From positions 1,302,001-1,366,000 of the forward strand of contig NZ_AP014724.1 in assembly GCF_001548055.1 (NCBI RefSeq): DNA of 64,000 nt, written 5' to 3'. Source of the DNA: Sulfurospirillum cavolei (GTDB taxonomy: Bacteria > Campylobacterota > Campylobacteria > Campylobacterales > Sulfurospirillaceae). This document shows positions 27,388 through 35,809 of the stretch, in pieces. The stretch's first letter is position 1; every line of letters begins with the position of its first letter. The notes under the pieces were generated by a model, which saw nothing but the letters and a program-made list of their open reading frames with translations, did not search any database and was not told the origin of the DNA. Made by a program: the position numbers and the translations under genes.

Positions 27388-27828
27388 TTATTGAACTCGT
27401 TTATAAACCGTTTTATACCCGCCGGCTTCTGTGGAAATGGTCTTTTGATCGATGATTTTATAGGCATTGCCTACTTTAATATCATCATCGAAAACGATCA
27501 CTTTATCTGCTTGAATATCGTAACTTACCGGTGTTTTTGTACCGAAAAAAAGCATACTTTTACGATCAAACTGAATCTCTAAAATGCCCAGTTTTGTTTC
27601 GGCTCTCCACGTGCCGATTAAAGGATTGCGATGCGTTTCATCCCAATAAAATGTAACGCCCAATGCCAGAAAAAGCACGATGACAATACCCGAAAAAATC
27701 TGAAATACCGGCAAAGAAAGTTTTTTGGCGGGAACTTTCGACGCTGTTCGTGCACGAGAGGGTGTTTTTGCTTTACGAGAGACTGTTTTAGCGTTTGACA
27801 TGCGAGGTTTTCGACTCTCTGGGTGCAT
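27388..27828 (-). CDS. membrane-anchored protein, paralogue of the divergent neighbour
   Basis: A 146-residue protein with a basic N-terminus, one membrane segment (about 45-65) and a periplasmic-type beta-rich domain starting NPLIGTW and ending YKTVYKRV. No family recognised. The C-terminal domain resembles that of the divergently transcribed protein at 27944-28537 (NPLLGKW ... VKTTYKKI), in the same position after the membrane segment. A GTG/ATG choice is not needed: AAAAGGT precedes the ATG at 27828. Confidence 0.65.
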   Translation of the reverse strand: MHPESRKPRMSNAKTVSRKAKTPSRARTASKVPAKKLSLPVFQIFSGIVIVLFLALGVTFYWDETHRNPLIGTWRAETKLGILEIQFDRKSMLFFGTKTPVSYDIQADKVIVFDDDIKVGNAYKIIDQKTISTEAGGYKTVYKRVQ

Positions 27829-27943
27829 CCGTTACCTTTTAAAAATGAGTTATCGACGCATTATAACATTCTTACATGTAAGGTTAAAAGCTTCTGCGTG
27901 TTATAATTTCTGAAAGCATTACTCTCAAAGGAAGATTTCGACT

Positions 27944-28537
27944 ATGTTTTCAAAATTGATCAATCTTTTTAAAGTCAAAGAAGACGATACTTTAAATTTT
28001 ATCAATCAAGAAGCGTTTCAAAAACCTTCAAAAAATCATCGATTTACCCAAGAAGAGGAAGACGCTTTTTTTGAGCACCTCGAAAAAGAAGATTTGGCGA
28101 TTCAAGAAGAAAGCCCTTCTCCCAAAACGACACCGACGTCGCGTGAATCGACTTTAAAAAAAATGTATGCGTGTATGAAAGAACGCGATTGGAACCCGAA
28201 ACACCATCCCAAAATCCTCATAGCTTTATCCGGAAGCGTTCTTTTAGCCGCTTTTATCGCATTTATGCTCCACGAAACGCCCAATCCGCTTCTTGGAAAA
28301 TGGCAGCCGATCAAAAAAACCAATATTTTCGCACCGACCGGAGAAATTGAGTTTCGGAAAGACCAACTCTTGGCCAACGGTGTAACGACGCCGATCGAGT
28401 ATACGATAGAATCCCAATACGTCGAAGTCGTCGACCTTAATACGAAAATGCGCATACCGTTTTACATCACCGGCGATAAGACGATCGAACTCAACCTTTT
28501 GGGCGTGAAAACGACGTATAAAAAAATCGATAAATAA
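27944..28537 (+). CDS. membrane-anchored protein, paralogue of the divergent neighbour
   Basis: A 197-residue protein: an acidic cytoplasmic N-terminal half (about 1-85), one membrane segment (about 89-107) and a C-terminal domain (NPLLGKWQPI ... VKTTYKKI) like that of the gene at 27388-27828. TATAAT at 27902-27907 and AAAGGA before the ATG support expression. Function unknown; a small lipocalin-like or stress domain is possible. It converges with the META lipoprotein gene. Confidence 0.65.
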   Translation: MFSKLINLFKVKEDDTLNFINQEAFQKPSKNHRFTQEEEDAFFEHLEKEDLAIQEESPSPKTTPTSRESTLKKMYACMKERDWNPKHHPKILIALSGSVLLAAFIAFMLHETPNPLLGKWQPIKKTNIFAPTGEIEFRKDQLLANGVTTPIEYTIESQYVEVVDLNTKMRIPFYITGDKTIELNLLGVKTTYKKIDK

Positions 28538-28563
28538 AGCGGTCTTTTTTTAAAGTACCGCTT
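28537..28563. terminator. hairpin between convergent genes
   Basis: AAGCGGT and ACCGCTT pair over 7 bases around a 13-base loop with a T-run. The stem overlaps the last codons of the META-domain gene and the end of the plus-strand gene. Confidence 0.45.
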
Positions 28564-29071
28564 CAAAACTCAGTAATGTTTTGCCCTCTTTTTGAAGCAA
28601 CAATACGCCATCTTCGATCTTATACGTTTGAGCTTTGGATAAAGCGTTTAAAAAGTCGCGTTCGTCTTGAAGTCTGGGGCACGCCATCATCGTGGAAGCC
28701 ACCTTTTCAAAGCCGACGCGCTGAGAGGTTTCATCAAGCGTATACGTACCTAAAAGAATATTGCATCCGCCAAAACCCTGTAAGCGTCGATTTTCCAATT
28801 TTAAAATCAAATAGGCTTCACGTTCGCCCGTTAAGGCGATCACGGCTTTGCCTTCAACGCCGATCAGCTTCCAATGCACTTCTTGAATACGCGTCGGCAA
28901 TAATTCCGTCTCGTCTTTGACGTCTATGTTTGCGGCTTCGGTTGGTTTGGTTTCTTCATACTGTGCGACAGGCGCGAGCTCGGGCGAAGAAGGCGTACAA
29001 CCGCACATCATACATACGCCGATACCTAAAGCCGCAAGACGATAACATCGGTACATCAACTTCTCCTTCAC
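28550..29071 (-). CDS. META-domain lipoprotein (HslJ-like)
   Basis: A 173-residue exported protein. The signal peptide ends in a candidate lipobox (MMCGC, lipid-bearing Cys25). The mature part is a META domain: WKLIGVEGKAV, then FGGCNILLGTYTL and STMMACPRLQDERDFLNAL, with the two conserved cysteines. HslJ-type META proteins sit in the outer membrane and are linked to stress resistance such as novobiocin tolerance. Its start lies 2 bases after the antiporter stop, so the two are co-transcribed. Confidence 0.8.
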   Translation of the reverse strand: MKEKLMYRCYRLAALGIGVCMMCGCTPSSPELAPVAQYEETKPTEAANIDVKDETELLPTRIQEVHWKLIGVEGKAVIALTGEREAYLILKLENRRLQGFGGCNILLGTYTLDETSQRVGFEKVASTMMACPRLQDERDFLNALSKAQTYKIEDGVLLLQKEGKTLLSFEAVL

Positions 29072-29073
29072 AT

Positions 29074-30771
29074 TTATTCTTTCGTTATTTCGCGAATCAG
29101 TTCATATTCGTTTTTGCGTAAAGACTCCAACAATACGCTAATTTCGTCGGGTTGAACGCCCATTTGACTGAGCGCTTCCGAACCTGTGCGAATACTGCTT
29201 TCTAAGGTCTCGGCAATCACCCAACTTGCCCCCGCCATGAGCATTTTGTCCATAGCTTTGATGTCGAGTGCTCGTGCCAAGACTTTAATATGCGGATAAT
29301 TTTCTTTGATGTGCTTCACCACTTTAATCGCATTTAAACTATGATCAATCGAAACGATGAGCATAGACGCTTGGTCGAGTTTGATCGTATTGAGAAGCCT
29401 CATATCGGTAATATCGCCGAAAAAAACCGGGAATCCTTGTTTGCGCCCGTGTGCTACTTCGCTCGTGTTGACGTCAAACACCATAAATGGAATCTTACTA
29501 CTCTTGAGCATTTGAGCGATTACTTTGCCCGTGCTTCCGTATCCGGCAATAACGACTTTATGCTCGATGCTCACACCGTCCGCATTCAAGTAGGAAAACG
29601 GTGAGACATTGGCCAGTTTATTGGCAAGCGAACACCCAAACGAATAGAGCACCGGCGTAAAAAGCATACTAATCGAAATCACACCGATTCCGACGACGAA
29701 AAGTTGATCGTCGATAATGCCTAAAGCCTTTGCCGCACCGAACAAAACAAAACCGAATTCACCGCTTTGATTGAGCAAAAATGCCAATTTGATCGCAGCA
29801 CTTTTCGTACCGCCGAAAGCAAGCACCAACACAAAAATAACCAATGCCTTAAGTATCAAAATAACGCCGATATGTCCGCTAAACACCCACGGATCGTTCA
29901 TGATGGCATTAAAATCGATCGACATTCCTACGGCAATGAAAAAAAGGCTCATGAGCATTCCTTTAAAAGGCTCAAGGCTCGATTCGATTTGAAAGCTGTA
30001 ACGAGACGTGGAGAGGAACATTCCCATCAAAAAAGCACCGAGTGCCATCGAAAGCCCCGCATGATCCATGAGGTATGCCGAAAGAACGACGCTGAGCATC
30101 GTCAGGAGTAAAAAAGCGTCTTTGTTGCGCTGTTTAGCAACTTTGTCCAAGGCTTTGGGAATAATATAGCGACCGAATACGACCAACAGTATGATCATAA
30201 CGACAATATTTAAGATGGTTTCGATCCACGAAGTTTCGTCAACGGAAGGCTGATGTGAAGACAACAAAGGCAAAATCGCTAAAAGCGGAACGACGGCTAA
30301 ATCTTGAAGCAATAAAATAGCAAAAGCGTTTTTACCGTGTTCGGTATTGAGTTTACCCTTTTCTTGTAATATTTGCATGACAAACGCCGTTGATGAGAGT
30401 GCCAACGTAAAACCTAAAAGCATCGCTACGCGGATATCTTCGACGAAAAGCTTCATGTACCATCCAAGAACAACACCGGAAACGACGACTTGCAAAGAGC
30501 CCATACCGAAGACTTCTTTACGCATCGACCAAAGCTTTGTCGGTTGCATCTCCAATCCGATAATAAACAAAAGTAGCACAACGCCGAATTCCGTAAAGTG
30601 GCGTAACGTTTCGACTTCGCTCGTTACCGTAAACCCTCCCGTATGCGGACCGACGATAATACCGGCAAGCAACAATCCCAAAATAGAACCCAAACCGATA
30701 CGCTTAGAAATCGTTACCATAATCGACGTTACCGCCAATAAAACCAATGAGGAGAGTAGGAAAAAATCCAT
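29074..30771 (-). CDS. CPA2 cation:proton antiporter, KefB-type
   Basis: A 565-residue monovalent cation transporter. Residues 1 to about 380 hold some 12 membrane segments of the Na_H_Exchanger fold (GHIGVILILKALVIF and LNQSGEFGFVLFG are typical). From about 405 a TrkA-N/RCK nucleotide-binding domain follows (VVIAGYGSTGKVIAQML, with D at the end of the second strand). It probably exports K+ or Na+ in exchange for protons under NAD(H) or glutathione-adduct control. It is 21 bases past ribBA on the same strand. Confidence 0.85.
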   Translation of the reverse strand: MDFFLLSSLVLLAVTSIMVTISKRIGLGSILGLLLAGIIVGPHTGGFTVTSEVETLRHFTEFGVVLLLFIIGLEMQPTKLWSMRKEVFGMGSLQVVVSGVVLGWYMKLFVEDIRVAMLLGFTLALSSTAFVMQILQEKGKLNTEHGKNAFAILLLQDLAVVPLLAILPLLSSHQPSVDETSWIETILNIVVMIILLVVFGRYIIPKALDKVAKQRNKDAFLLLTMLSVVLSAYLMDHAGLSMALGAFLMGMFLSTSRYSFQIESSLEPFKGMLMSLFFIAVGMSIDFNAIMNDPWVFSGHIGVILILKALVIFVLVLAFGGTKSAAIKLAFLLNQSGEFGFVLFGAAKALGIIDDQLFVVGIGVISISMLFTPVLYSFGCSLANKLANVSPFSYLNADGVSIEHKVVIAGYGSTGKVIAQMLKSSKIPFMVFDVNTSEVAHGRKQGFPVFFGDITDMRLLNTIKLDQASMLIVSIDHSLNAIKVVKHIKENYPHIKVLARALDIKAMDKMLMAGASWVIAETLESSIRTGSEALSQMGVQPDEISVLLESLRKNEYELIREITKE

Positions 30772-30792
30772 ACAGAGCCTTTAACGTTGGAG

Positions 30793-31815
30793 TTATAAAA
30801 CTATTTCTTGCGCAATGTTCAAACCAAAACCCGCTAAGCCGACATAATCTTTATGCGGCGTAATAGAAATCAAATCAAGGCTTTCTATCCCTAATTTTTT
30901 CAATATTTGCGCACCGATACCGAATTCCCTCAACTCTTGGTTGCTCGAATATTCATTATCGACAAAAATAAAGACGCCGCCGTGTGTTTTCAAATACTCA
31001 ATCGCCTTTAAAATACCGTGATATTTTTTCTCATTGGCCAACAGTTCGCTATCGGGTAAAATATGGTGAAATTTAACCGCGGCTTTTTTACCGACTTCAC
31101 CGAACATGTAGACAATATGATGGTTACCTTCATGATCGATCATGTCGATTTTACGGGTTTGTGCTCCAAAAAACTCGACGTTTGCCGCAAAAATCTCTCG
31201 CACCAGAGATTCCGATTGCATACGGTAAGCTACGATATCAGAAATATAAACGATATGAATACCGTGTTCCTGACAAAAAAGATCCAAATCGTCTCGTCGT
31301 GCCATATGACCGTCTGCTTTCATCACTTCGCAGATCACCGCCGCTTCCCGAAGACCCGCTAAACGGCAAAGATCGACAGAGCCTTCCGTATGCCCCGTTC
31401 GCACCAACGTGCCGCCTTTACGCGCAATCAACGGGAAAATATGCCCGGGACGAACCAACTCTTTAGGAGAGCTCATCGTATCGGCTAAAATCTTGATCGT
31501 TACGTCACGCTCGTATGCCGAAATACCCGTCGAACACACCCGTGCATCTACCGATACCGTAAATGCCGTCTCATGCTGAGAGTCGTTGTACTTGACCATC
31601 GGCGTGAGCTCTAAACGCGTGGCGATCTCGTCGTTCAGCGCGACGCAAATAAGCCCCCTAGCTTCCGAAGCCATAAAATTGACTTTTTCCGGTGTCGAGA
31701 ATGTCGCGGCATAGACTAAATCCCCTTCGTTCTCTCGATCTTCATCGTCTACCATCATTACCATTTTGCCGTGCTTAATATCTTCGATGGCTTGCTTGAC
31801 TCTTTGAATAGGCAT
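30793..31815 (-). CDS. ribB: DHBP synthase with degenerate GTP cyclohydrolase II domain
   Basis: A 340-residue riboflavin-pathway protein. The N-terminal about 200 residues are 3,4-dihydroxy-2-butanone-4-phosphate synthase: DDEDRENEGDLV metal/substrate loop, GLICVAL, HIFPLIARKGGTLVRTGHTE. The C-terminal about 130 residues follow the GTP cyclohydrolase II fold but contain no cysteine, so the zinc site is missing and cyclohydrolase activity is unlikely. Similar RibBA proteins with dead second halves are known in Helicobacter and relatives. It lies divergent from the tRNA genes. Confidence 0.9.
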   Translation of the reverse strand: MPIQRVKQAIEDIKHGKMVMMVDDEDRENEGDLVYAATFSTPEKVNFMASEARGLICVALNDEIATRLELTPMVKYNDSQHETAFTVSVDARVCSTGISAYERDVTIKILADTMSSPKELVRPGHIFPLIARKGGTLVRTGHTEGSVDLCRLAGLREAAVICEVMKADGHMARRDDLDLFCQEHGIHIVYISDIVAYRMQSESLVREIFAANVEFFGAQTRKIDMIDHEGNHHIVYMFGEVGKKAAVKFHHILPDSELLANEKKYHGILKAIEYLKTHGGVFIFVDNEYSSNQELREFGIGAQILKKLGIESLDLISITPHKDYVGLAGFGLNIAQEIVL

Positions 31816-31858
31816 TTTCGCTCCAAAAATAATTTTAAAAAAGTATAGTCAAAAACCC

Positions 31859-31887
31859 TTGACAAACACATTAAAAGTGACTATAAT
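31859..31887 (+). promoter_or_regulatory. perfect sigma-70 promoter of the tRNA pair
   Basis: TTGACA (31859-31864), a 17-base spacer and TATAAT (31882-31887) match the consensus exactly. Start of transcription would fall near 31894, 13 bases before tRNA-Gln. A strong -35 box is unusual for this phylum. Confidence 0.85.
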
Positions 31888-31906
31888 TTCACCTCGTTTA
31901 AGGCAT

Positions 31907-31982
31907 TGGGGTATAGCCAAGCGGTAAGGCAACTGGTTTTGGTCCAGTCATTTCAGGGGTTCGAATCCCTTTACCCCATCCA
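31907..31982 (+). tRNA. tRNA-Gln (TTG anticodon)
   Basis: A 76-base cloverleaf with CCA encoded. Acceptor stem TGGGGTA pairs with TACCCCA; anticodon arm CTGGT-TTTGGT-CCAG carries TTG; T arm GGGGTTCGAATCCCT is regular. Confidence 0.95.
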
Positions 31983-32000
31983 CCTTATTACATCTTTCGT

Positions 32001-32076
<76 letters not shown>

Positions 32077-32199
32077 TTCTTCCAAAACTACTCAACCAAA
32101 GTATTATCAATAAGCAAACTTTAGATTACCTCAAATTATTCTATTACATCTATCTACCATCTTTTTTTTCTCTTTGTCCGTGTACAACCGCGCTTAAAA

Positions 32200-32281
32200 T
32201 GTTAGTAATTTGAATTTAAAATGATAGTTACACGCTCTTTTAACCGATTTTATCCCACTTTGCTATCATATTCAATTCAAA
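32200..32281. repeat. candidate transposase-binding repeats at the phage left end
   Basis: TTTGAATTTAAAATGATAG (32209-32227) and, inverted, a 16/19 match (32263-32281, read as TTTGAATTGAATATGATAG) lie between the tRNA genes and the outermost phage gene. Placement and arrangement fit end-binding sites of a Mu-type transposase, and TG at 32200 fits a Mu-like terminus. Confidence 0.45.
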
Positions 32282-32315
32282 TTTTAAACTACTAAATGAG
32301 TAAGCGCCGAAGCGC

Positions 32316-33098
32316 CTACCCTTTGATAATGACCTCTTTAGCCTGTTTTTGACTTCCTCCTCGTAAACTATATAACGTAGAGACCTCTATGATCTCGAAG
32401 CCCTTATATAGGTCTCTGACGACCTCGCAATCGTTGTATGAAAGCACAAACCGACCCTTGATCCCCCTGAGCATCTCTGCCAATGCAATATGCTGATCGA
32501 TATTGAATCCGGAAGGTGTTTTATAGTGGCTTTCCGTACCTACATAAGGTGGATCAAGGTAGAAGAGCGTGTCGGGATGATCATAGGTCGTAATAAGCTT
32601 TTTAAAGTCCATATTTTCGACACAAACACCTTGCAGTCTCTTTGACCAGACGCGAAAGTCCCTATCTAAATTTTTTACTCTTGGTTTTGAACCTCTTGGC
32701 ATTGCGAAGTCTGTGCCTTTTGAACCGAAGCTTTGTGCTATTAAATAATAGTAAAACGCGGCGCGCTCTATGTCGTTTCGTGGATGCAGCGCTTTAGTTT
32801 TAATGCGAGTGAACATCTCCCTTGAGACAAACATGCGGTTTAGATAGAGGTGGAGTGATTGAGGTCGCTTTTGTATTTGTAGGTGTAGATTGACTAGATC
32901 GGAGTTGATGTCGTTAACGACTTCTATTTTACTTCGAGGCTTTCTATAGAAGACATTAAGATCTCCTCCAAAGACCTCAACATAACGTTGATGTTCCGGG
33001 AACTCTTTAATGATCTTATCGGCAAGCTTTGACTTACCTCCAACCCACGCGAACGGGGCAACTCTTGGGACGTTGTGATACTCTTTGAGTCTCTCCAT
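32316..33098 (-). CDS. phage Dam-type adenine-N6 DNA methyltransferase
   Basis: A 260-residue D12-class methyltransferase. SAM motif FAWVGGKSKLADKI is near the N-terminus, VEVFGGDLNVFY follows, and catalytic DPPYVGTESHY is near residue 190. ATG 33098 follows GAAAGG; an ATG five codons earlier has no site. Probably methylates GATC-like sites to protect phage DNA. It is last in the leftward block, after a hairpin, and may have its own promoter; a UUCG-loop hairpin (32304-32315) follows its stop. Confidence 0.88.
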   Translation of the reverse strand: MERLKEYHNVPRVAPFAWVGGKSKLADKIIKEFPEHQRYVEVFGGDLNVFYRKPRSKIEVVNDINSDLVNLHLQIQKRPQSLHLYLNRMFVSREMFTRIKTKALHPRNDIERAAFYYYLIAQSFGSKGTDFAMPRGSKPRVKNLDRDFRVWSKRLQGVCVENMDFKKLITTYDHPDTLFYLDPPYVGTESHYKTPSGFNIDQHIALAEMLRGIKGRFVLSYNDCEVVRDLYKGFEIIEVSTLYSLRGGSQKQAKEVIIKG

Positions 33099-33185
33099 GC
33101 AAAAACCTTTCATTTTGTAATATTTTGAGGGTATCCCCTAAAAATATTTTAGAATTTGATTGCAAGGAGTTTGGGACGACTTGTT

Positions 33186-33205
33186 AGGCAGAGGGAACTC
33201 TGCCT
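33186..33205 (-). terminator. hairpin between Rz1 and dam
   Basis: AGGCAGAG and CTCTGCCT pair perfectly around a GGAA loop just after the Rz1 stop. No T-run follows on the minus strand. Confidence 0.5.
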
Positions 33206-33207
33206 AT

Positions 33208-33477
33208 TCATTGGCATTTTTTGACTTTTGCCCTTACTTTTTCATTATCTTCTTTCATAATGAGGTAGTTCCCATAGCTCCATTCATTTTGCTCAAGCTC
33301 TTCCCCTTTTTGAAAGGTTTTAGGCTTAATGACAGGCATAGGGTCTAACTCAATAACGCACCTTTGAGGCACGTTAACGAACTGGTCAATTTGTGGTGTC
33401 TGAGGCTGATCGACACCGCATCCGCTACCAAGTACGGCTATTAAGAAAAGCACGAGCATTATCGCAACTTGACGCAT
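33208..33477 (-). CDS. outer-membrane spanin lipoprotein (Rz1-like)
   Basis: An 89-residue lipoprotein: signal peptide then lipobox LGSGCG, followed by a proline-rich stretch (QPQTPQ, DPMPVIKPKT). It begins inside the coding region of the Rz-like gene in another frame (53-base overlap), the classical nested Rz/Rz1 layout. With Rz it should fuse inner and outer membranes at the end of lysis. Confidence 0.7.
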   Translation of the reverse strand: MRQVAIMLVLFLIAVLGSGCGVDQPQTPQIDQFVNVPQRCVIELDPMPVIKPKTFQKGEELEQNEWSYGNYLIMKEDNEKVRAKVKKCQ

Positions 33478-33856
33478 TTTGGTCTCCTTTCCAGTTCTTG
33501 ACCTCGTCTTTGAAGTCGTTGTATTTTTTGCTGATCTTTAAGAGCTCATCGTTGACCGCTTTAAGATTTTTCTCTGTGTCCGCTTTATTTGCGGCAATCG
33601 TTGCATTTTGTACCCCGATCTCTGCTTGCTTGAGACTAACTTTTTCCTGAAGCTCTTTGATCTTAGACTCTTTTTTGGTCAGCTCACCACCTTGTTCCTT
33701 GATGACCTTTTCATTATCGCTTATTGTAGAGCGCAACGACACCTCTTCTTCCAATATGAAAAGGCTCATGGCGATCAGCGCTCCAGCTAAAAGAATGCTA
33801 ACTCCTTTCCAAAGGCTACCAGTACCTAAACTGAGAATTGTCTTGAACATCTCCAT
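33425..33856 (-). CDS. inner-membrane spanin (Rz-like)
   Basis: A 143-residue protein with one N-terminal membrane segment (about 17-36) and a long heptad-rich coiled coil (STISDNEKVIKEQGGELTKKESKIKELQEKV and beyond), the form of i-spanins. The start overlaps the lysin gene by 41 bases, and the Rz1-like gene starts within its 3' end. No sequence similarity to lambda Rz is claimed; the call rests on topology and position. Confidence 0.7.
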   Translation of the reverse strand: MEMFKTILSLGTGSLWKGVSILLAGALIAMSLFILEEEVSLRSTISDNEKVIKEQGGELTKKESKIKELQEKVSLKQAEIGVQNATIAANKADTEKNLKAVNDELLKISKKYNDFKDEVKNWKGDQNASSCDNARAFLNSRTW

Positions 33857-34397
33857 ACTGTCTCCCTAGTGTGTAAATATTTTGCGAGTATTCATAATTT
33901 ATCTCGCAATTATTGCGGGTCTGAATCTTCCCGCTTTTTAACGTAAAGTGCGAGTCTCCCCTAGTGCATTGCGCTTTCGCTTTTGCCCAGTTCTCCGCAC
34001 CGGCTTTTCTGATCTCTTTAAGTACCCAGTCGCCGCCGTTGTAACGCTGATACGTGACCCAAAGCGGTCGCCCCTGCTCATGCAGGTAACGCATGATCGC
34101 CGCTTGCGCTCTAAGGCTTCCTTGCACGCTTGCGATCTCGGTAATGCCTTCCTTATCTAAGACATTTTTCCACCAACGATACGTGATCTGCGCGACTCCT
34201 TGAGAGCCTACTCCGTCGTTTGAAATACTTGCTCTACACCCGCTTTCTTGCTCCAGCTGTGCGATAGCGTATTGGTAAGGGAAGCTTGTACCGAACTCTT
34301 TAAAATGCGCGACACGTACCTTTTGTGTTAAAAGAGCGCAGCGCTCCAGCGCAAAAAGATTAACCGCCAATAGAGTAACTATAAACAATAACCGCAT
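33816..34397 (-). CDS. phage lysin, SLT-type lytic transglycosylase
   Basis: A 193-residue exported peptidoglycan hydrolase. A Sec signal (MRLLFIVTLLAVNLFA) is followed by a lysozyme-like SLT domain: catalytic Glu in AQLEQESGCRAS, then GVGSQGVAQITYRWW and the YNGGDWVL segment. Having its own signal means that it could reach the periplasm without a holin pore. It overlaps the candidate holin by 38 bases and the Rz-like gene by 41. Confidence 0.85.
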   Translation of the reverse strand: MRLLFIVTLLAVNLFALERCALLTQKVRVAHFKEFGTSFPYQYAIAQLEQESGCRASISNDGVGSQGVAQITYRWWKNVLDKEGITEIASVQGSLRAQAAIMRYLHEQGRPLWVTYQRYNGGDWVLKEIRKAGAENWAKAKAQCTRGDSHFTLKSGKIQTRNNCEINYEYSQNIYTLGRQYGDVQDNSQFRYW

Positions 34398-34626
34398 ATA
34401 GCACGATCCTCCCTACATTCTTAGGTGAAAAGCTGGATGTACAACACCACTCAACTTTGCCCAGTAATAGTCTGCCGGCAATGTACGCATGAATAAGACC
34501 GAAATTAATTAGTACCATCTTGGCGATGATAAGCTGAACAAAATGTTGATCATCCCCAAAAACATGCAACACGATTACCGCAAGACAAAGACAAGCCAAT
34601 ACCGCTTCAAACCATAACTTTTTCAT
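34360..34626 (-). CDS. small membrane protein, holin candidate
   Basis: An 88-residue protein with about three hydrophobic segments (residues 8-24, 31-54, 72-86). No family is recognised. Its place just before the lysin, with overlapping ends on both sides, suggests a holin or lysis timing role. Confidence 0.5.
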   Translation of the reverse strand: MKKLWFEAVLACLCLAVIVLHVFGDDQHFVQLIIAKMVLINFGLIHAYIAGRLLLGKVEWCCTSSFSPKNVGRIVLYAVIVYSYSIGG

Positions 34627-34847
34627 TTTCTCTCCTTTTTTACATGTAAGAAATTAAATACGCGGCGGATCAGATAGTTACGACCGATAGATGAAACCGT
34701 AAAGATCATGACGATCCAAAATGAACTCTCCATGCTTTTTGGCATACCAAATAACGGAAAAACAAAATACGCCAATGCAAGGCTTATGAAAAACCCGCTG
34801 AACGTGTTAAATAAGCTCTCATAAAACGAAGCTCTTTTACTCTGCAT
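34623..34847 (-). CDS. DUF7220-like phage membrane protein
   Basis: A 74-residue protein with two membrane segments and the pattern SLFNTFSGFFISLALAY...FPLFG...RNYLIRRVFN, which I recognise from small proteins (DUF7220) common in phage genomes. Function unknown; a role in lysis is possible from position. It has a TTACATGTAA (34640-34649) inside its 3' end. Confidence 0.6.
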   Translation of the reverse strand: MQSKRASFYESLFNTFSGFFISLALAYFVFPLFGMPKSMESSFWIVMIFTVSSIGRNYLIRRVFNFLHVKKERK

Positions 34848-34855
34848 CTACTCTC

Positions 34856-35809
34856 CTAATTTTCAAATTCAACACTGATCGTGTAACCGTTATCCCCCCA
34901 AGTGTGACGCACCTGTTGCACATCAAACTCTTTGCCCCATTTCGCGTTAGGGAGGTTTAAGATCGTAAGCTTTCCCCCAGCTACGATGTTCAGACCCTCG
35001 TAGTCAAACCCTCCGCGCACTGTGCCTTTGTTTTTTAAGTTCAGCTCCGCTTTTAGTTTTACCCTCGCTTCCGCCTCACTTTGAAAATTTCCGCGCACGT
35101 TAAGAGCTGGTGTCCCGCTTCCTATCGATACAGACATCACTTTGTTTTCTTTCGTACTTTGCCATGACGCGCTGGCTGAGTTGTAGAGTGTTTTGTCAAG
35201 CATCTCAAGGTAAAGGTTATCCGTAAGGTCGGCATTGATCGTAAACTTAGGCAGTTCACTCTCTTTATCGCCCCCTTTTTTTGGGCAAAAGAGGATCGTG
35301 TCGTTTTTAATCGAAAAGGTCGCCCCGATCTCTCGTGCGATGCGTTGCATAAAGGCAAGGTCACTTTCATCATTTTGACTCTCATGGAGAAACATAAGAT
35401 CGTAAAAGCTATTTTTGACACTTAGGTCATTCCGCTTTGCGATCTTTTTTAAGATGTCATCTAGCGAGGCATTTTCGTAGCTCATGGTTCGCTTTTCTTT
35501 GATTTGCGTACTAAAATTAACCGGTGTTCCCGTGATGCTAACGACTTTAGTTTGATAATCTAAACGAGACTTCAAAACACTAAAAGAGCCGATGTACCAA
35601 AGATGCCCCTCAAAACCGAGCCATACTTTTAAGATGTCTTTGTACTCAGGCGGTGCGAAATTCTCTCCATGAAATCGAATTTTAAAGCTGTCGGCTGAGT
35701 TGTCTTTCGCATCGGTGTACTCTATACCGAGGATATACTTCTTCAATGAAGCAGTCACATCTTTACCATTTGCCAAAAGCTTAAAACTTGGCTTTTTAAT
35801 AGCTACCAT
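34856..35809 (-). CDS. tail hub protein gpD (late control D)
   Basis: A 317-residue phage baseplate hub of the P2 gpD / Mu gp44 type. N-terminal TDAKDNSADSFKIRFHG, then the LAFMQRIAREIGATF segment, typical of Phage_GPD, and a beta-rich end. It forms the central hub under the tail tube. It overlaps gpX by 7 bases. Confidence 0.85.
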   Translation of the reverse strand: MVAIKKPSFKLLANGKDVTASLKKYILGIEYTDAKDNSADSFKIRFHGENFAPPEYKDILKVWLGFEGHLWYIGSFSVLKSRLDYQTKVVSITGTPVNFSTQIKEKRTMSYENASLDDILKKIAKRNDLSVKNSFYDLMFLHESQNDESDLAFMQRIAREIGATFSIKNDTILFCPKKGGDKESELPKFTINADLTDNLYLEMLDKTLYNSASASWQSTKENKVMSVSIGSGTPALNVRGNFQSEAEARVKLKAELNLKNKGTVRGGFDYEGLNIVAGGKLTILNLPNAKWGKEFDVQQVRHTWGDNGYTISVEFEN

